Positions 35,839-47,371 of a DNA stretch of 64,000 nt are shown here, piece after piece. How positions within the stretch are numbered: position 1 is the first letter of the stretch; each line of letters begins with the position of its first letter. The position numbers were made by a program, and so were the translations under genes. Below the pieces are notes generated by a model, which was not told where the DNA came from, did no database searches, and worked only from the letters and a program-made list of their open reading frames with translations. This DNA comes from Cudoniella acicularis (Eukaryota; Ascomycota; Leotiomycetes; Helotiales; Helotiaceae): NCBI GenBank assembly GCA_013054445.1, contig JAAMPI010000070.1, forward strand, positions 1 to 64,000. The letters run 5' to 3'.

Positions 35839-37028
35839 ATGGCAACAGCTTTGCAGGGCCTCCGCCTCACGGCGCGAAGCTGTACATGCACGGCATTCTC
35901 ACATCAATATGCTGCCCGGTCAATTGGTCGACGGCGGACCTTTTCAACAACTCCTTTGCGATGGAAGGCTAAAAAAATGGACCCAGAGCTTGAGGCAAAG
36001 ATCGCGGCAAAGGCGGAGCAGCACCTTGGTGTGAATTTGAAGAGTATTAAGGAGGATAATGAACTTTCAATTCGAGAGATGGAGGAATACCTTGATGCCG
36101 AAGTCGATTATGGGCCGCCGGGTCCTGATATGGTGCAAACGAAGAAGAAGCTCAAAGAGACCTTCTTGAACATGGGAGATCCTGAGCCTTTTGAGGATGG
36201 AGGATTTGAAGAAGATGATCAGGACGATATCTCGTCACTGGCTCATGGAGAATTAGAGCAGCATAGAGAGTGGAGACATTATGCTCGATTGGCAGCTTGG
36301 GAGATGCCATTATTATCAAGTATGCCACTTGCGGAGAACTCTTTTGAAGTTTAAATATGGCGCGATCGCTGACAGATTGATTGTAGAGCTGGCCAAACCA
36401 TTCGAGCCTCCGACAGCGGACATGCCACTTCGATTCAGATACACTACATATATGGGGGAACAACATCCAGCCGAGAAGAAAGTTGTGCTGGAGTTTTCTA
36501 CATCAGATATGCCTGATTTGACGCCTTTACAGAGGGAGAAGTTGAAGAAATTGGTTGGTGTTCGATACAACCCGGAGAAGGATGTTGTGCGAATGAGTTG
36601 TGAGATGTTTGAGACGCAAGCTCAAAACAAGCGGTATTTGGGTGATCTGGTTGACAATCTCCTTCAAGAAGCAAGGGCATGTATACCTTTCGTGCTATAG
36701 AGATTTGACCTGACATTGACAGGATCCAACGGATACTTTCGAGGATGTACCGCTAGATACGCGACATCACCACTTTAAGCCAAAGCTTCGATTCCCCAAG
36801 GAGTGGTTAATGACCGATGAAAGACGCGATGAGTTGAATCGTTACCGCCAATACGCAGAAGTTTTCGACCAAAAACGAGTAGCGACCGGGCAATTAGTTG
36901 ATGGTGTCAAGCAAATCCAAGAAGCGTATGCAGCAAGAAAAGCTATTACAGAAGAATTGCCCGAGTTGGTTATGGCCAAGGGAGCGAAGCCCAAAGGAAA
37001 GCGGGTCGCGGTCAAGCGATCATGGTAA
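35839..37028 (+). CDS. RSM24: Mitochondrial small ribosomal subunit protein mS35
   Basis: Component of the mitochondrial small ribosomal subunit (yeast Rsm24, metazoan MRPS35). Exons 35839..36319, 36387..36676 and 36723..37028 give 358 residues. The N terminus is a typical import signal, rich in Arg, Ser and Thr with a likely cleavage near RRRTFSTTPLRW. The conserved core includes LAKPFEPP, MPLRFRYTTYMGEQHPAEKK, VVLEFSTSDM and LTPLQREKLKKLVGVRYNP. The C-terminal part is charged and ends KRVAVKRSW. Intron 2 is 46 nt and starts with GC (AGG/GCATGT); only this keeps QEAR joined to DPTDTFEDV in frame. Family identification is firm from the core motifs. Confidence 0.9.
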
Positions 37029-38165
37029 GGGATACGACTTATGATCTCTGTAAGATATTGTAAATGCACTTGAGGATCTTAGATGTACAATACGAATGAG
37101 CTTGTACTAGGCCTCCAAAGCCTTCTTCTGGAACTTCTTGGACCTCTATAAAGAATGGATGAAGCCGTGAATCTCGTCAAAGCGTTGGGAGAGTCCAAGT
37201 TTCTAAGCCTAATGTTTTGTAAATTATTAATAAAACAGGCCCTCAAATCCATTGCAGAGGGCCATCGCTTGGCACGGAGCAGTACTATCGTTGCTATTCT
37301 CAACGTATAGTACATATCCAGCATCACGTGCAACGGGTGTTGTGGCGTTGAGGATGGCTGCATGTGAAGTTCCCCGCATCCGCTATGTTTTACAGGGCGG
37401 GAGGAGCTTCCAGGCCTCGGCTTCATGCTCAAACACCAATGCTAGAGCTCCCCTTGAGGCAATTATTTCATAAATAAACACAGTACGAGTGATCTAACAT
37501 CCAACCGTCCAACATACCCGTCACTGCTGTCATTGATTGACTTTCTGCGAACGCAGCTTGGCAAATCATTTCAGATCGGCAACCTAACACCGAAATTTGC
37601 ATGCTACAAAGAGATTCAACTCCGCCACGACCCGTTTTCAACATCAACTTTCGAGCGTCGCCTTCCAGTTATCTATTGGCTTCTTAGCATACTAGTCTTT
37701 CAAGGGAAGATAATTTAGCCACAAAAGTGAGTCCAGTTGTTTCCTATTGGTTGCTTTCTTCCCACGCTCTTTTGAGGACGCGACCACAAGCCAGCTTGCG
37801 AATATCCAACCCATGAAGACAAGGCAGTCCGACAAAGACAGTACGTTGGCGTCTGAGGATTCTACAACCCGAGGAGTGTTGGATAAGCAAACTCTGTGAA
37901 AGGGCTTTTCTACGGCAACTGTCATGTGATGCGCCATGATCGATGTGTAGTCGGCTGCAAGGGAGGAGTTAGCGGAAGACCGAAGGAAGAAACAGCGATT
38001 ACTCATCTCCACAGTCCTTTTCATTCTGATAAATCTAGGCTACATATTTACCCCTCATCTCCCTACTTGATATTTCACAACGAATAGTTTAAACTGCCCT
38101 CATTCTATTTTACTTTTCCCGCGTCTCTAAACCTTGCTAACTAAGTACGATATAGCTCCATCATC
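37029..38165. other. Intergenic, nothing recognised
   Basis: About 1.1 kb of promoter for the aldehyde dehydrogenase plus the 3' flank of mS35. No gene features. Confidence 0.6.
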
Positions 38166-39940
38166 ATGGATCCCATCAAAATTGCACCTTTCGAGGCTAC
38201 AGCAATCGAATCAATTCCCAGTACGGTTAATCTTTGCAGGACCACGTTCCGTTCTCAAACAACAAAGCCGATTGCGTATAGGTTAACTCAACTACGCAAG
38301 CTTTACTGGGGTCTCGTCGACAATACAGACGCTCTTCTCAAAGCATGCACGCTCGACCTGGGAAAGCCAGAATTTGAAACTCATCTTTCTGAAATCGATT
38401 GGTGCAAAAATGATATCATGTTCATCACAAAGAATCTAGCCAAATGGATGAAAGATGAAAAGGCTCCTGATATCCCGCTTACCAATTCCTTGTTGAACCC
38501 AAGGATCCGGAAAGAACCCCTTGGAACAATCCTAGTTATCGGAGCTTACAACTTCCCTGTTCAGCTTTCCCTTGGTCCTTTCATTGGCGCTATTGCAGCT
38601 GGATGTACTGGCGTGCTCAAGCCTTCAGAGGTCTCCCCGGCGACGGCAATGGTGCTTAAAAATATTGTTGAGAACTATTTGGATCCCAACGCATATGCCG
38701 TTGTTAATGGCGCAATTCCAGAGACGACTGCTTTACTCAACGAAAAATGTGACAAAATCTTCTATACTGGAAATGCAACTGTTGGAACCATCATCGCCAA
38801 AAAAGCTGCCGAGACCCTGACGCCGGTCTGCCTTGAACTTGGAGGCCGAAATCCTGCTATTGTTACTAAAAACGCCGACCCACGCATTGCAGCTCGCCGA
38901 TTGGTTTGGGGAAAACTCATGAATGCTGGTCAAGTCTGCATCAGTCAGAATTATATCATGGTTGAGAAGGAAATTCTACCTGCCTTCGTTGAACAAATGA
39001 AGATTGCATTGAAGGAATTTTATCCCAATGGCCAAAAGACGAGTCCTGACTTCGCAAGGATTGTTAATAAGAGACACTTCTTACGGATTAAGAAGATGGT
39101 TGATGATTCGAGGGGAAAGATCCTAATCGGTGGTGAAATGGACGAGTCAGAAAACTTCATCGAAATTACAGTCGTTCAGGTTAAGGATGACCAGGACTCA
39201 ATGATTGTTGACGAATCATTTGGCCCTTTAATCCCCCTTCTTGCGGTTGATGATGTGGAGGAAGCTATTAAGACGGCCAACTCAGTTCACTCGACACCAC
39301 TTGGCCTCTACGCCTTCGGCTCAAAAGCTGAGACGAACAAGAGTGAGTTCAATTCTGATTCTTTGGGAAAGTGCGAAATATGTTTTAAGAGAAGAGAAAT
39401 CCCGTCTCATTCTAACTAAGACATCATTCGACTTCAACGGTTTTATTGAGATATATTTTCCATCTTCATCAAGCACAGAAGCAATCACTAACAAAACCGC
39501 TCATAGTCCTCGACAACGTCACTTCAGGCGGTGCTTCAGTCAACGACGCCTTCTTCCATGGCTGCATCCCAACCCTCGCATTCGGCGGCGTAGGCGACTC
39601 AGGCCAAGGAGCCTACAGAGGCAAATCCTCCTTCGACGTCTTCACGCACCGCCGCTCCGTAGTCACCACGCCCGGCTGGATGGAGAAGCTCCTCGACATC
39701 CGATACCCACCATTCAGCGCCGCTAAGTTGAAGAAATTCCGCAGCACGAGCGAGATCAAACCTAATTTCGACAGAGAAGGAAAGGAGCTTAGGGGTTTTG
39801 GGTACTGGGTGTCTTTTTTAGGGGGACTAGGGGGTGAGAGTGTTAAGGGTGCGTTGATGCGGTGGGCGATTGTGGCGCTTATTGCGTTTGGGGCGAAGAG
39901 ATGGGGGGATTTGAATGGGTTGCCTGCGTTCTTGAAGTGA
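38166..39940 (+). CDS. HFD1: Fatty aldehyde dehydrogenase (ALDH3-type, Hfd1-like)
   Basis: Oxidises long-chain aldehydes, such as hexadecenal from sphingolipid breakdown, to acids with NAD(P)+. Exons 38166..39342 and 39507..39940 are separated by a 164-nt intron and give 536 residues. ALDH motifs in order: GAYNFPVQLSLGPFIGAIAA, GVLKPSEVSPATA, the general-base Glu in CLELGGRNP, and the catalytic Cys in NAGQVCISQNY, followed by FGPLIPLL and FGGVGDSGQGAYRGK. The C terminus has a hydrophobic stretch (LMRWAIVALIAFGAKRW) that fits tail anchoring in a membrane, as in Hfd1 and mammalian ALDH3A2. All catalytic residues are present. A link with the sphinganine reductase at 25 kb would be metabolic only. 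Confidence 0.9.
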
Positions 39941-41284
39941 AAAGGTTGCGACATTGCCTAAGCATCACCAAATCCGAATTGATACGGAGTTTCTCCTTCA
40001 AGGTAGTTTCCCGAAGTAAAAGGCCTCTATACGCACCAACACCAAAACTGCCTCTAAATGAGGGTTTTGGTCGTTCAAGTTGGTTCTTTCGGTATCATGT
40101 ATGATAAATGTAATACGGTAGTTGGTTTTCAATTGCTGGCGGCTCTTTGGTCTTCGTTCGTTCACTTTGAAGTACTGCTCCAGGTTTCCATGTCCAATTT
40201 CCTGTCTCATACAACGAACGTCATTGCAACACACCACAACACAGTAAAAATCAGACCTACCCCCGCTGTCAAAATGCTGGCTGGTTTTATTAAAAAGTCT
40301 CTCCGCTATTCTTCCCCTAAATTTTATTTCTTGTGCCTTCCCACCTTACCGGCACGGTATCTCCTACCATCATCATCATGAAATCGGAAACTTACCAGTC
40401 CAGTATCTCCCATCATCTCCCATCATCAATCATGAAGTCGGAAGCACCCGTCTCCCCTAAAAAACAGACATGCGACATACGACCCCGCACCCGTTCTTCT
40501 CCGCTCTTCTCCGCTCCCCGCACTCACCACCTTTCACCTTTCCCTAACTTTTCTTTTTGCCATCATCGGCGTTCGAAAGATTTAAACTTTTGTTGCACGT
40601 CGGATCGGGGAAGCCCGTTGCGGTTTTTTTGCGGAGAAGTTTTCGCGTTTGTTTTTTGGTTTGGTGTGTCCTGATTGTGTGAAGTGGTTGGTGCATGTTT
40701 GTGGTGTGTGAAGTGTGGCTCGGTTGGTGTGTGACGAAAGTGGTGTGTGTGGCGTGGTGTTGCGTTGTGGGAAGAGGTGCACGTGAGGTTGGAGCAGGTA
40801 AGGTGTGATTGTACGTATCTTCGTACAGTAACGTGACGGGAATGAGTTGTTTGGATGAGGTTAGCGAAGAGGTTGAGGGAATTTTGTGGATAGCATCAAG
40901 GGTGACTTTTAGGGGAAAGGGAGGTAGGGGAGAGAAGATCGGATGATTTGCTAGCTAGTACATTGTGTGTAAGTAGTCTCTTCAGCTTGCTGGTTAGGTA
41001 GGAGAACGCCATTGACCACTGTACCCCGTTATTAATTGGATTTTTATCTTTAATTGCTTCCTGGAGTGTTGTTTGGAATTTTTGAAGAGCGAGAAGATAC
41101 AGTAAATTTTGATAAAATGTTGGTTTAATAATAGACGAATATATATTTAGTGCATTTAAACGAACCTAGAAAATCTAAAACACCATCACTCCAACTATAC
41201 ACCAAGCAATGCATCCTTCGGATCTCCCTTTCCAGCAATTCCTCCCTTCCTCGCCTCACCCATCGCGATAGTTTATAGGACGCC
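39941..41284. other. Intergenic between convergent dehydrogenase genes
   Basis: About 1.3 kb. It includes low-complexity CATCATCATC tracts near 40366-40435 and GT-rich sequence near 40660-40760. No gene recognised. Confidence 0.6.
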
Positions 41285-42334
41285 CTACGCCTCCTGTGCA
41301 ACAAGCACCCCCCTATACCTCATCTTCCCCTCATCCAACCTCTTCATACACGCCTCAATACCCTCAACATCCATAGGAAAAGTCTCCACAACAGGCTTAA
41401 TCCCATGTCTCCCCGCAAACTCCAACATCTCCCTATGCACATTCCTCGCCGCAACCAAACTCCCCTGAATCCTCAACTCCGACGCAAGAATAGGCATATA
41501 AGGAATGGTGAAATCACCACTCGCGACACTCAAGGGGTAAATCGATCCACCGGGTGCCATGATGGGCAGGAATTGCTTCCAGTCGGGTTGGAAGGAGGTA
41601 GTTACGAGGAGGTGATCGATGGGGCCTGAGACGTGTAGTTCAGAAGAGCCTTTGGTGGCGATGAATTCGGTGGCGCCGAAGGACATTGCTTCTTCTTTTT
41701 TGGAATCGCTGCTAGAGAAGACGATGACTTGACAACCCATTTTAGCTGCGAATTGGATGGCGAGGTGTCCAAGGCCGCCGACGCCGATGATGCCAACGCG
41801 GTGGGTGGGCAGGACGCCGTGGGAGCGTAGGACATTGAAGACGGTTGCGCCGCCGCACATTAGTGGTGCTGCGTGCTCGTGCTTCATGCCTGATGGGATT
41901 GCGAAAACGAAGTTGGCGGGCCAGATGGCGTGGGTGCTGAAGGAACCTTGGTCAAGATCGGCGTAGCCGTACATTGCTCGCTCTGCGCAGAGGGTTTCAT
42001 GGCCTGTGAGGCATTGCTTGCAGTGTCCGCAGCTGTTGTGTTGGTATCCCCATCCGACTGAGTCTCCTTTTCGGAAAGTCTTGACTGATGAGCCGGTTTC
42101 CTGAAAATGTGTTAGTTGTGGCTTGTAAAATACTTGGACGAAAGAGCTAACCTCTACAATACCGGCTCCTTCGTGGCCAAGGACCATATCAACGTGCTTG
42201 TAGTGCTCATCGGTACCACAGAGTCCGGAATGCGTGACTTTAATGAGAACCTCATCATGCTTCAGCTCTCTGGTAGTCTGCCCCTTGACGATTTTACCCT
42301 CTTTAGAGCCCTTGAATACTGTGAAGTCGACCAT
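41285..42334 (-). CDS. Zinc-dependent alcohol dehydrogenase, NADP-type (CAD-like)
   Basis: Medium-chain dehydrogenase reducing aldehydes or oxidising alcohols with NADP(H). Exons complement(41285..42100, 42152..42334) give 332 residues from MVDFTVFKGSKEG; the 14 codons further upstream are less likely. Catalytic zinc ligands lie in GLCGTDEHY and LGHEGAG. The structural zinc site is CGHCKQCLTGHETLC. The cofactor fold is GVGGLGHLAIQFA, followed by SSSDSKKEEA, where the Ser residues after the strand suggest NADP preference. The 51-nt intron is divisible by three and free of stops, so retention would add 17 residues (VSSFVQVFY onward). Splicing is preferred because it joins GAGIVE to ETGSSVKTF as in the family. 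Substrate unknown. Confidence 0.88.
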   Translation of the reverse strand: MVDFTVFKGSKEGKIVKGQTTRELKHDEVLIKVTHSGLCGTDEHYKHVDMVLGHEGAGIVEVSSFVQVFYKPQLTHFQETGSSVKTFRKGDSVGWGYQHNSCGHCKQCLTGHETLCAERAMYGYADLDQGSFSTHAIWPANFVFAIPSGMKHEHAAPLMCGGATVFNVLRSHGVLPTHRVGIIGVGGLGHLAIQFAAKMGCQVIVFSSSDSKKEEAMSFGATEFIATKGSSELHVSGPIDHLLVTTSFQPDWKQFLPIMAPGGSIYPLSVASGDFTIPYMPILASELRIQGSLVAARNVHREMLEFAGRHGIKPVVETFPMDVEGIEACMKRLDEGKMRYRGVLVAQEA

Positions 42335-43612
42335 GTCTGCGATATTATATGAGGTGAAAGAAGAAGTTGTTTGCAATTGAGTACAATTGAAGTGGGTAGG
42401 TTGCTTTGATGTGTGAGAGAGAAGGTGGAATGCTGAATGTGCGATGTCAAGAAAGAGAAGGAGCTATCAACCTTCTTATACTCAAGATGAAGGATCAACA
42501 AATGCAAAAGAATCAGATGCTAACTTTGGATTGTTAAGCAAGCTTAGAGTTTTCAAGATGTCACCAACATGAACAAGCATTGTCAATGTCGTAGAGGGCA
42601 GGCTGACACCCGGTCCACCTTTAAGCAGTACCGGCGAAGAAATTGAGGCGATGGCCGCCGAATTTTCGGACAACAATTGGGCTAATTGGACAACGACAGC
42701 GAATATTAAGTGGATCTGCAAACCTAGTTCCGGTACTCTCTCGGCTTCTAGTCAATTTTCCAGGTCGGCAGTGACCAGAATTGCTTGCTAATGAAGCTTT
42801 GTGCCTTGCAGAATTTTTGTGGATAGCAGAATGGTGGAAGAAAAAGTGGTAATCTTACCCCGAGAATTCGGATGACGTTGCTCGCTAGCCTCGCTAGCCT
42901 CGCTATCCAAACGATCGTAACGAGATTAGCGAGCCGCGTTGTAAGTTATAGCATTTACTGCCCCTGAATTTACTTGGCTTTGGTTTTATGCCTTAGTAAT
43001 AATTTAGATATGAGGTGCAAGGTGCGAAATGCGAAACGAGGTAAGCATCTACCAGTACCTAGAAGGAGGTTCTGTTCCAAGACACTCAGGAACCAAAGTC
43101 ACTGATCTGAATTCACTTCAGGCAGTTTGAAGTCATCTCATGTGATAACTAAACGGAACATTCTTCTATCGATAGTTCTAGGCTTCATGTATCGGAGGTA
43201 GGACCCAAAGGGGTGAGACTCCCGGTATAATGCCCCGGTATTATTCCCCACTGCTTGTTTTGCTTTCGAATCTGAACTTGCGGCTCGCTCCGTCATAAAA
43301 CTCGACCACCCTTTACCGAACCGGGGACTGAAAACACGTTTGATGCAAACGCAAAAATTTAAGTGGGTCTTCTTAGACTTGAATTTTTCGACTCTTTTGA
43401 GGGCGTCCGTGATTTGTAAGTTTAGGGGATAAGATTCTTTCTCTCGGATCTAAGAACCATTTCCCCGTGTCTCCTGTTGACGCTTCGAGGTTGCGTTTGA
43501 GAACTGGACTTCGTGTATAATAAATCCGAGTCTTCAAATATCGCCTCAAGCATTCCAGGATGGGCCTTCTCTCTTTATGTTAGGGGTCTTGCGCATGACT
43601 CGTGTTCATTTT
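42335..43612. other. Intergenic with imperfect inverted repeat
   Basis: Contains the inverted repeat GCTCGCTAGCCTCG (42880-42893) / CGAGATTAGCGAGC (42921-42934), 12 of 14 positions paired, with a tandem CTAGCCTCG inside. No gene features. Confidence 0.55.
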
Positions 43613-44681
43613 TCAGAGACCACTCAACAGACTCAGCAACCTTTTGCCCTTATCTCCTCCCAGGTAGGCGCTACTCTCTCCTTGTTCCTCGGCATCGACC
43701 ATAACGGCAGCCTCGTAGCCTTTTGACACCATATCCTCATCAACTCGAAGTCCTTCCTCAACCAAAAGATTTATCACCCCTCTAATCCTCGCAATTTCCT
43801 TCCTCGTTTCTGGTCCGATCTCGTCATTCTGGCTTGAATAGACCGTACTGCTGACGTTCTCCTCCATTCTAGTGATGGCCGTATCCCCTCCAGCAACTTC
43901 AACATGTTTGCTGATCCATATATATCCATTGACCCCAAGAATCACATCCACTTTTCCTCCTCCGTGTGCTGCATCAATCGTCCACACTTGTCTCCTCGCT
44001 CTGACCACACCGCCGCCTCCACCGGTTCCACTGACACTCATAAACACTCCATTTCTAAGCTTGCCGTATTTCAAACTCCGCGTGTGTAAACTCGCGCTTC
44101 CATCTTGATGTAAACTCTGGACCTCAGCTACCAGCAAATCGCCCTCACTGAAAAATGTCCTGATCTGCAGCTCGTCTGTTTCTGTCCTTTTTCGCAAAAT
44201 TCCTCCAGGCAAATTGATGGCGGAAAGTGGTAAACCGGCGAGGACTGGAGCTCCAACATCGACCCGCCAGCGTTTGGACTGGACTTCGATTATCCGACCA
44301 ACGACTAAATCACCGATCTCAGGAGTGTAGCGTGCGCGGAGAGGGCGAACAGAAAGGAGTTTGTTGGTTTTTTGTATAGTGCCGGCGACAGTAGCCACGA
44401 TTTCTGTGCTGGCAGGCGCAATCCATGTTCCATGTCCTCTTCAGAATTGTCAGAAACTTCAAAAAAATAAGAGGTTATAGCACTTACCTCATCCATTGGG
44501 GATCATCAGTAACAGTCTCGCCGGGAGTTACAATGTCTTTCGCGGAACGCCGTGCCCGTTTGGTAGGACGGTCATCCAGATCTCGTTCCAGGTCAACGCC
44601 ACCATCATCAGATTCATCTGGAGAATCAGACCGTGACCTTGGCGATGCAGCTGGAGCTGGTGCAAGTATTGTAATTGCCAT
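43613..44681 (-). CDS. RRP4: Exosome complex RNA-binding subunit Rrp4
   Basis: One of the three cap subunits of the RNA exosome, acting in 3'-5' RNA processing and decay in nucleus and cytoplasm. Exons complement(43613..44438, 44488..44681) with a 49-nt intron give 339 residues. After an acidic, Ser-rich N terminus come [17 protein letters not shown], the S1-like domain ([39 protein letters not shown]) and [30 protein letters not shown] and the KH domain with the Rrp4-type [10 protein letters not shown] loop follow. The order and spacing match eukaryotic Rrp4 throughout. The gene is divergent from the membrane-protein gene, with 358 bp between starts. Confidence 0.93.
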
Positions 44682-45039
44682 TGCTGTAACAGGGTAATCC
44701 GCGACAAGGCTGAAGGTGTTTTTGGTGTTTTGGCATGAGGCTGCAAAAGCTGCGGTCGGAGGAATTTATTTTGGTTGCCGGAGCCGAACGGGAACCGGAA
44801 TTAGAGTTGGAACAGGGGTCATGCCAAGACTCAAGAGGCGTTGAGAGACGGGGATGTGGATGCATGGTGGTTATGATATCATGAGGAAAGGCCCGTCAAA
44901 GCCGGCGAGTGTCAGGTATTGACTACTTCTCCTTACAACTCCTAGGCACGACTCGGTCTTCAATGCAAAAGTCATCTATTGCCCCTTTAAATCGCGGCAA
45001 GGCTTCTATTCTCTACAATATCTTTTGTGCATTTCAGAC

Positions 45040-46110
45040 ATGAGTGCCCCTAAGAACGAGAGCAATGGAAGTGGTAGCACTTTGCCAGAAAACGAAACCG
45101 GTAGCAGAGATGTTGATCCACATGGAACATCCCAACCATCTCAAGCAATGGCGGTCATTGAGCCACTGCCAGAACTACACACACCTCACCGAAAGCGGAG
45201 ACTCATCCTCTGGGTTGGAGTGGTGCTGGCCACATTGGACCTCTGTTGTCTTCCCATAACCTATTACTATGCTCTCAAATTCGGCACTCATCTAAGTCTT
45301 CAAGACAGTAAGTACACTAAGCTCCGGAACTTTCAGCCAAAATACTAAATCTCCAGTCTTTGCAATCATCACGGGAGTTTATGGCCTCCTTAGTTTCACG
45401 CACTACTTTTTTCGATCACTGAAATTATTCCGATCAAAGACTTCGCCGAAATGGCGACCAGTTGGATGGACTAAGTGGGGAATAGTGGGTTCCTATTTCG
45501 CTGGAAACTGTGTTCATTATCTGACGCTATTCAGCTCGAATTTCTCCAAGTCAACATTTTGATCGTAATAACGCTGGTTGAAATCGAGCTTGTGGCTGGA
45601 ACAGCGCCTAATAATCCGATTGTTAGACTTGTTGCGATGCCCTCGCCGACTATCTGCTTTTACCTGGGTTTCTTATTCTGCGGTTCCGCTGTGCTCACAC
45701 AGATGCGTAGGAGGCTTCCCTTCAACATGTCCTCTACTCCAAAAGGCTCGATCTGGCGTCCTGCGCTACTCGGATTCATCGAGGACGCTGGGGGAATTGA
45801 GGGTCAGGGCGGCGTCCAATATCGCGAAGCTCTCATGAAAAGATATGAAGTCAGTCCTCGATTCAGGCGTATGGTCTTGATTCTGAGTTGGGTATGGGGA
45901 CTGGGCTTTATCGTGATTGCCATCGTTGCCACCGTATTAATCATGCTCCTGGATGTGGACATTGGGTTTGGTTTAGGTTGGGGCCTGCCGTGGGTATTTT
46001 CAGCAGTATATTCAGTTTTGACAATTATGTTTGTGAGACAACAACTGCGGAAAGAAAGGGCTGAGTGGAGAAACAAAGAGACTGCCAGCGCGAATACATC
46101 TGTTGCATGA
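45040..46110 (+). CDS. Polytopic membrane protein of unknown function
   Basis: Exons 45040..45307, 45357..45484 and 45535..46110 (introns 49 and 50 nt, second with a CTGAC branch) give 323 residues. A hydrophilic, Ser/Pro-rich N terminus precedes about six membrane segments: LILWVGVVLATLDLCCLPI, FAIITGVYGLLSFTHYFF, VNILIVITLVEIELVAG, PSPTICFYLGFLFCGSAVL, MVLILSWVWGLGFIVIAIVA and LPWVFSAVYSVLTIMFV. The loop motif TAPNNPIVRLVAMPSP occurs in a family of fungal integral membrane proteins with no assigned function that I know. The tail is charged and short. Without the second intron the frame would be broken, which supports that intron. No transporter or enzyme signature was recognised. Confidence 0.8.
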
Positions 46111-46216
46111 TTTAGACGATTTAGATACCAGATACCAAAAACGAGTAATAACATACCTTTACAGGAAATCTTCCACGAACATTCACGAGTCGGAGAGTTC
46201 TAGCTCTCACGGAGCT

Positions 46217-46555
46217 CTAGTTGACCAATCTCCAGAAACCCATACCTGCTAACGATAATGCAATTGTGGTGATGCCCGCTTGTCGACTCCTCATACCAAA
46301 AAAGCTCTTACTCTGAATAATCTTTGCTTGTTGAGCTTTGAGCTGCGCGCGTCCTGAGAAATAGGTGTATGCACCGAGACCCATGAATGCAGTAGCTCCT
46401 AATTTTCAGTGTCAGTCATATAGGCCTTTCTTTCGCACACTGGGATGAAGGCTATTCTGACCTATGATTCTGCATGGCGTGCAGTCCTCGGGTCTGTCGC
46501 GCTTCAGGACATCTTGCAGCTTCTCGGGACGGTCGAGTTCATGAATCTGAGGCAT
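46217..46555 (-). CDS. DUF4536 small mitochondrial membrane protein
   Basis: Exons complement(46217..46398, 46462..46555) with a 63-nt intron give 91 residues. The short domain DCTPCRIIGATAFMGLGAYT followed by a basic loop (GRAQLKAQQAK), FGMRSRQAG and a second hydrophobic segment (ITTIALSLAGMGFWRLVN) matches the DUF4536 family. Animal members (DMAC1) help assemble the membrane arm of respiratory complex I; a similar role here is inferred only. The two hydrophobic hairpin segments and CxxC-like pair are intact. An upstream in-frame ATG at 46723 would add 56 residues of non-conserved sequence and is not preferred. Confidence 0.75.
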
Positions 46556-47371
46556 GTCGGACTTTGAAATTTCTGCCAGTCTTCTGTGATCGCTACTCAA
46601 GCGGGAATTAGAAGTTGTGTCGATGGGCTGGAGGAGTGATTTATTGTTGGTTGGGGGGAAAGAGAGAATCGCGAATCGGAGCTTTGAAGGCGCAAGGGTC
46701 TTGAGCTGTCCACAGCACCCCACATCCAGAGCAATCTACCCTTCAAGTCCTCCGCCAAAGACTACAGATGACTCGATGACAACGGCATTCCGTATAGACA
46801 GTGATCATGAGCGAGGTTATAGAGGCGCTGCATATCTATGACGAGCATAAGTATGCAAATATACCCAGAATTCCCCTGCTCCCGATCGCAAATCGCAACT
46901 GACATGTGGCAGCCGGCCAATCCTCTCCCATATTTACACAGCTCGACCTCTTTCTGCCCAGCAGCTTCTCCCTCTCTGCGAGGCGCAATATACGTGCAGG
47001 AGAAAGCTTGGAGTGTGAAGCGTCCAAATACAGTGATAATCGAACTGGGCGGCATAAATCTTTGTTTTCCATAACCCCTGCACTTGAGTGCTACCCCTCT
47101 CCTTTCCAGGACCAACCAACTAGAAAGAGCAGTTCAGCCGCACCACTTCTTGAGCCTTACTCTATTCGTACAGTAGCTCTTTGAGACACTTCACTTTCTC
47201 GTCGTTGTCGCCTTCTAGATTCTTGTTAGACACTCTTACGCGCTCTCCACGAAACTAAATGTTCTCGCACATTTCAAGAGCGTCCCTTTGCTCGTCCCTC
47301 TCACGCCTATGCTAAACCCCCCGGTCGCTGAAGCGTAGATCCTCCACGGGAGATCCACTTCCACCTCAAGA
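46556..47371. other. Divergent intergenic region
   Basis: About 816 bp between the DUF4536 gene and the transporter. It must hold both promoters; no conserved frame is seen. Confidence 0.5.

Noticed and set aside
45485..45534. Apparent frame break in the membrane protein
   Set aside because: A 50-nt intron with GTGGGT donor, CTGAC branch and CAG acceptor joins the frames in phase 0.
47258..47330. Upstream ATG frame as start of the MFS transporter
   Set aside because: It meets a TAA before the transporter sequence; the start at 47372 (MGMWILESRSMEHVPG) is in phase with exon 2 and typical of the family.
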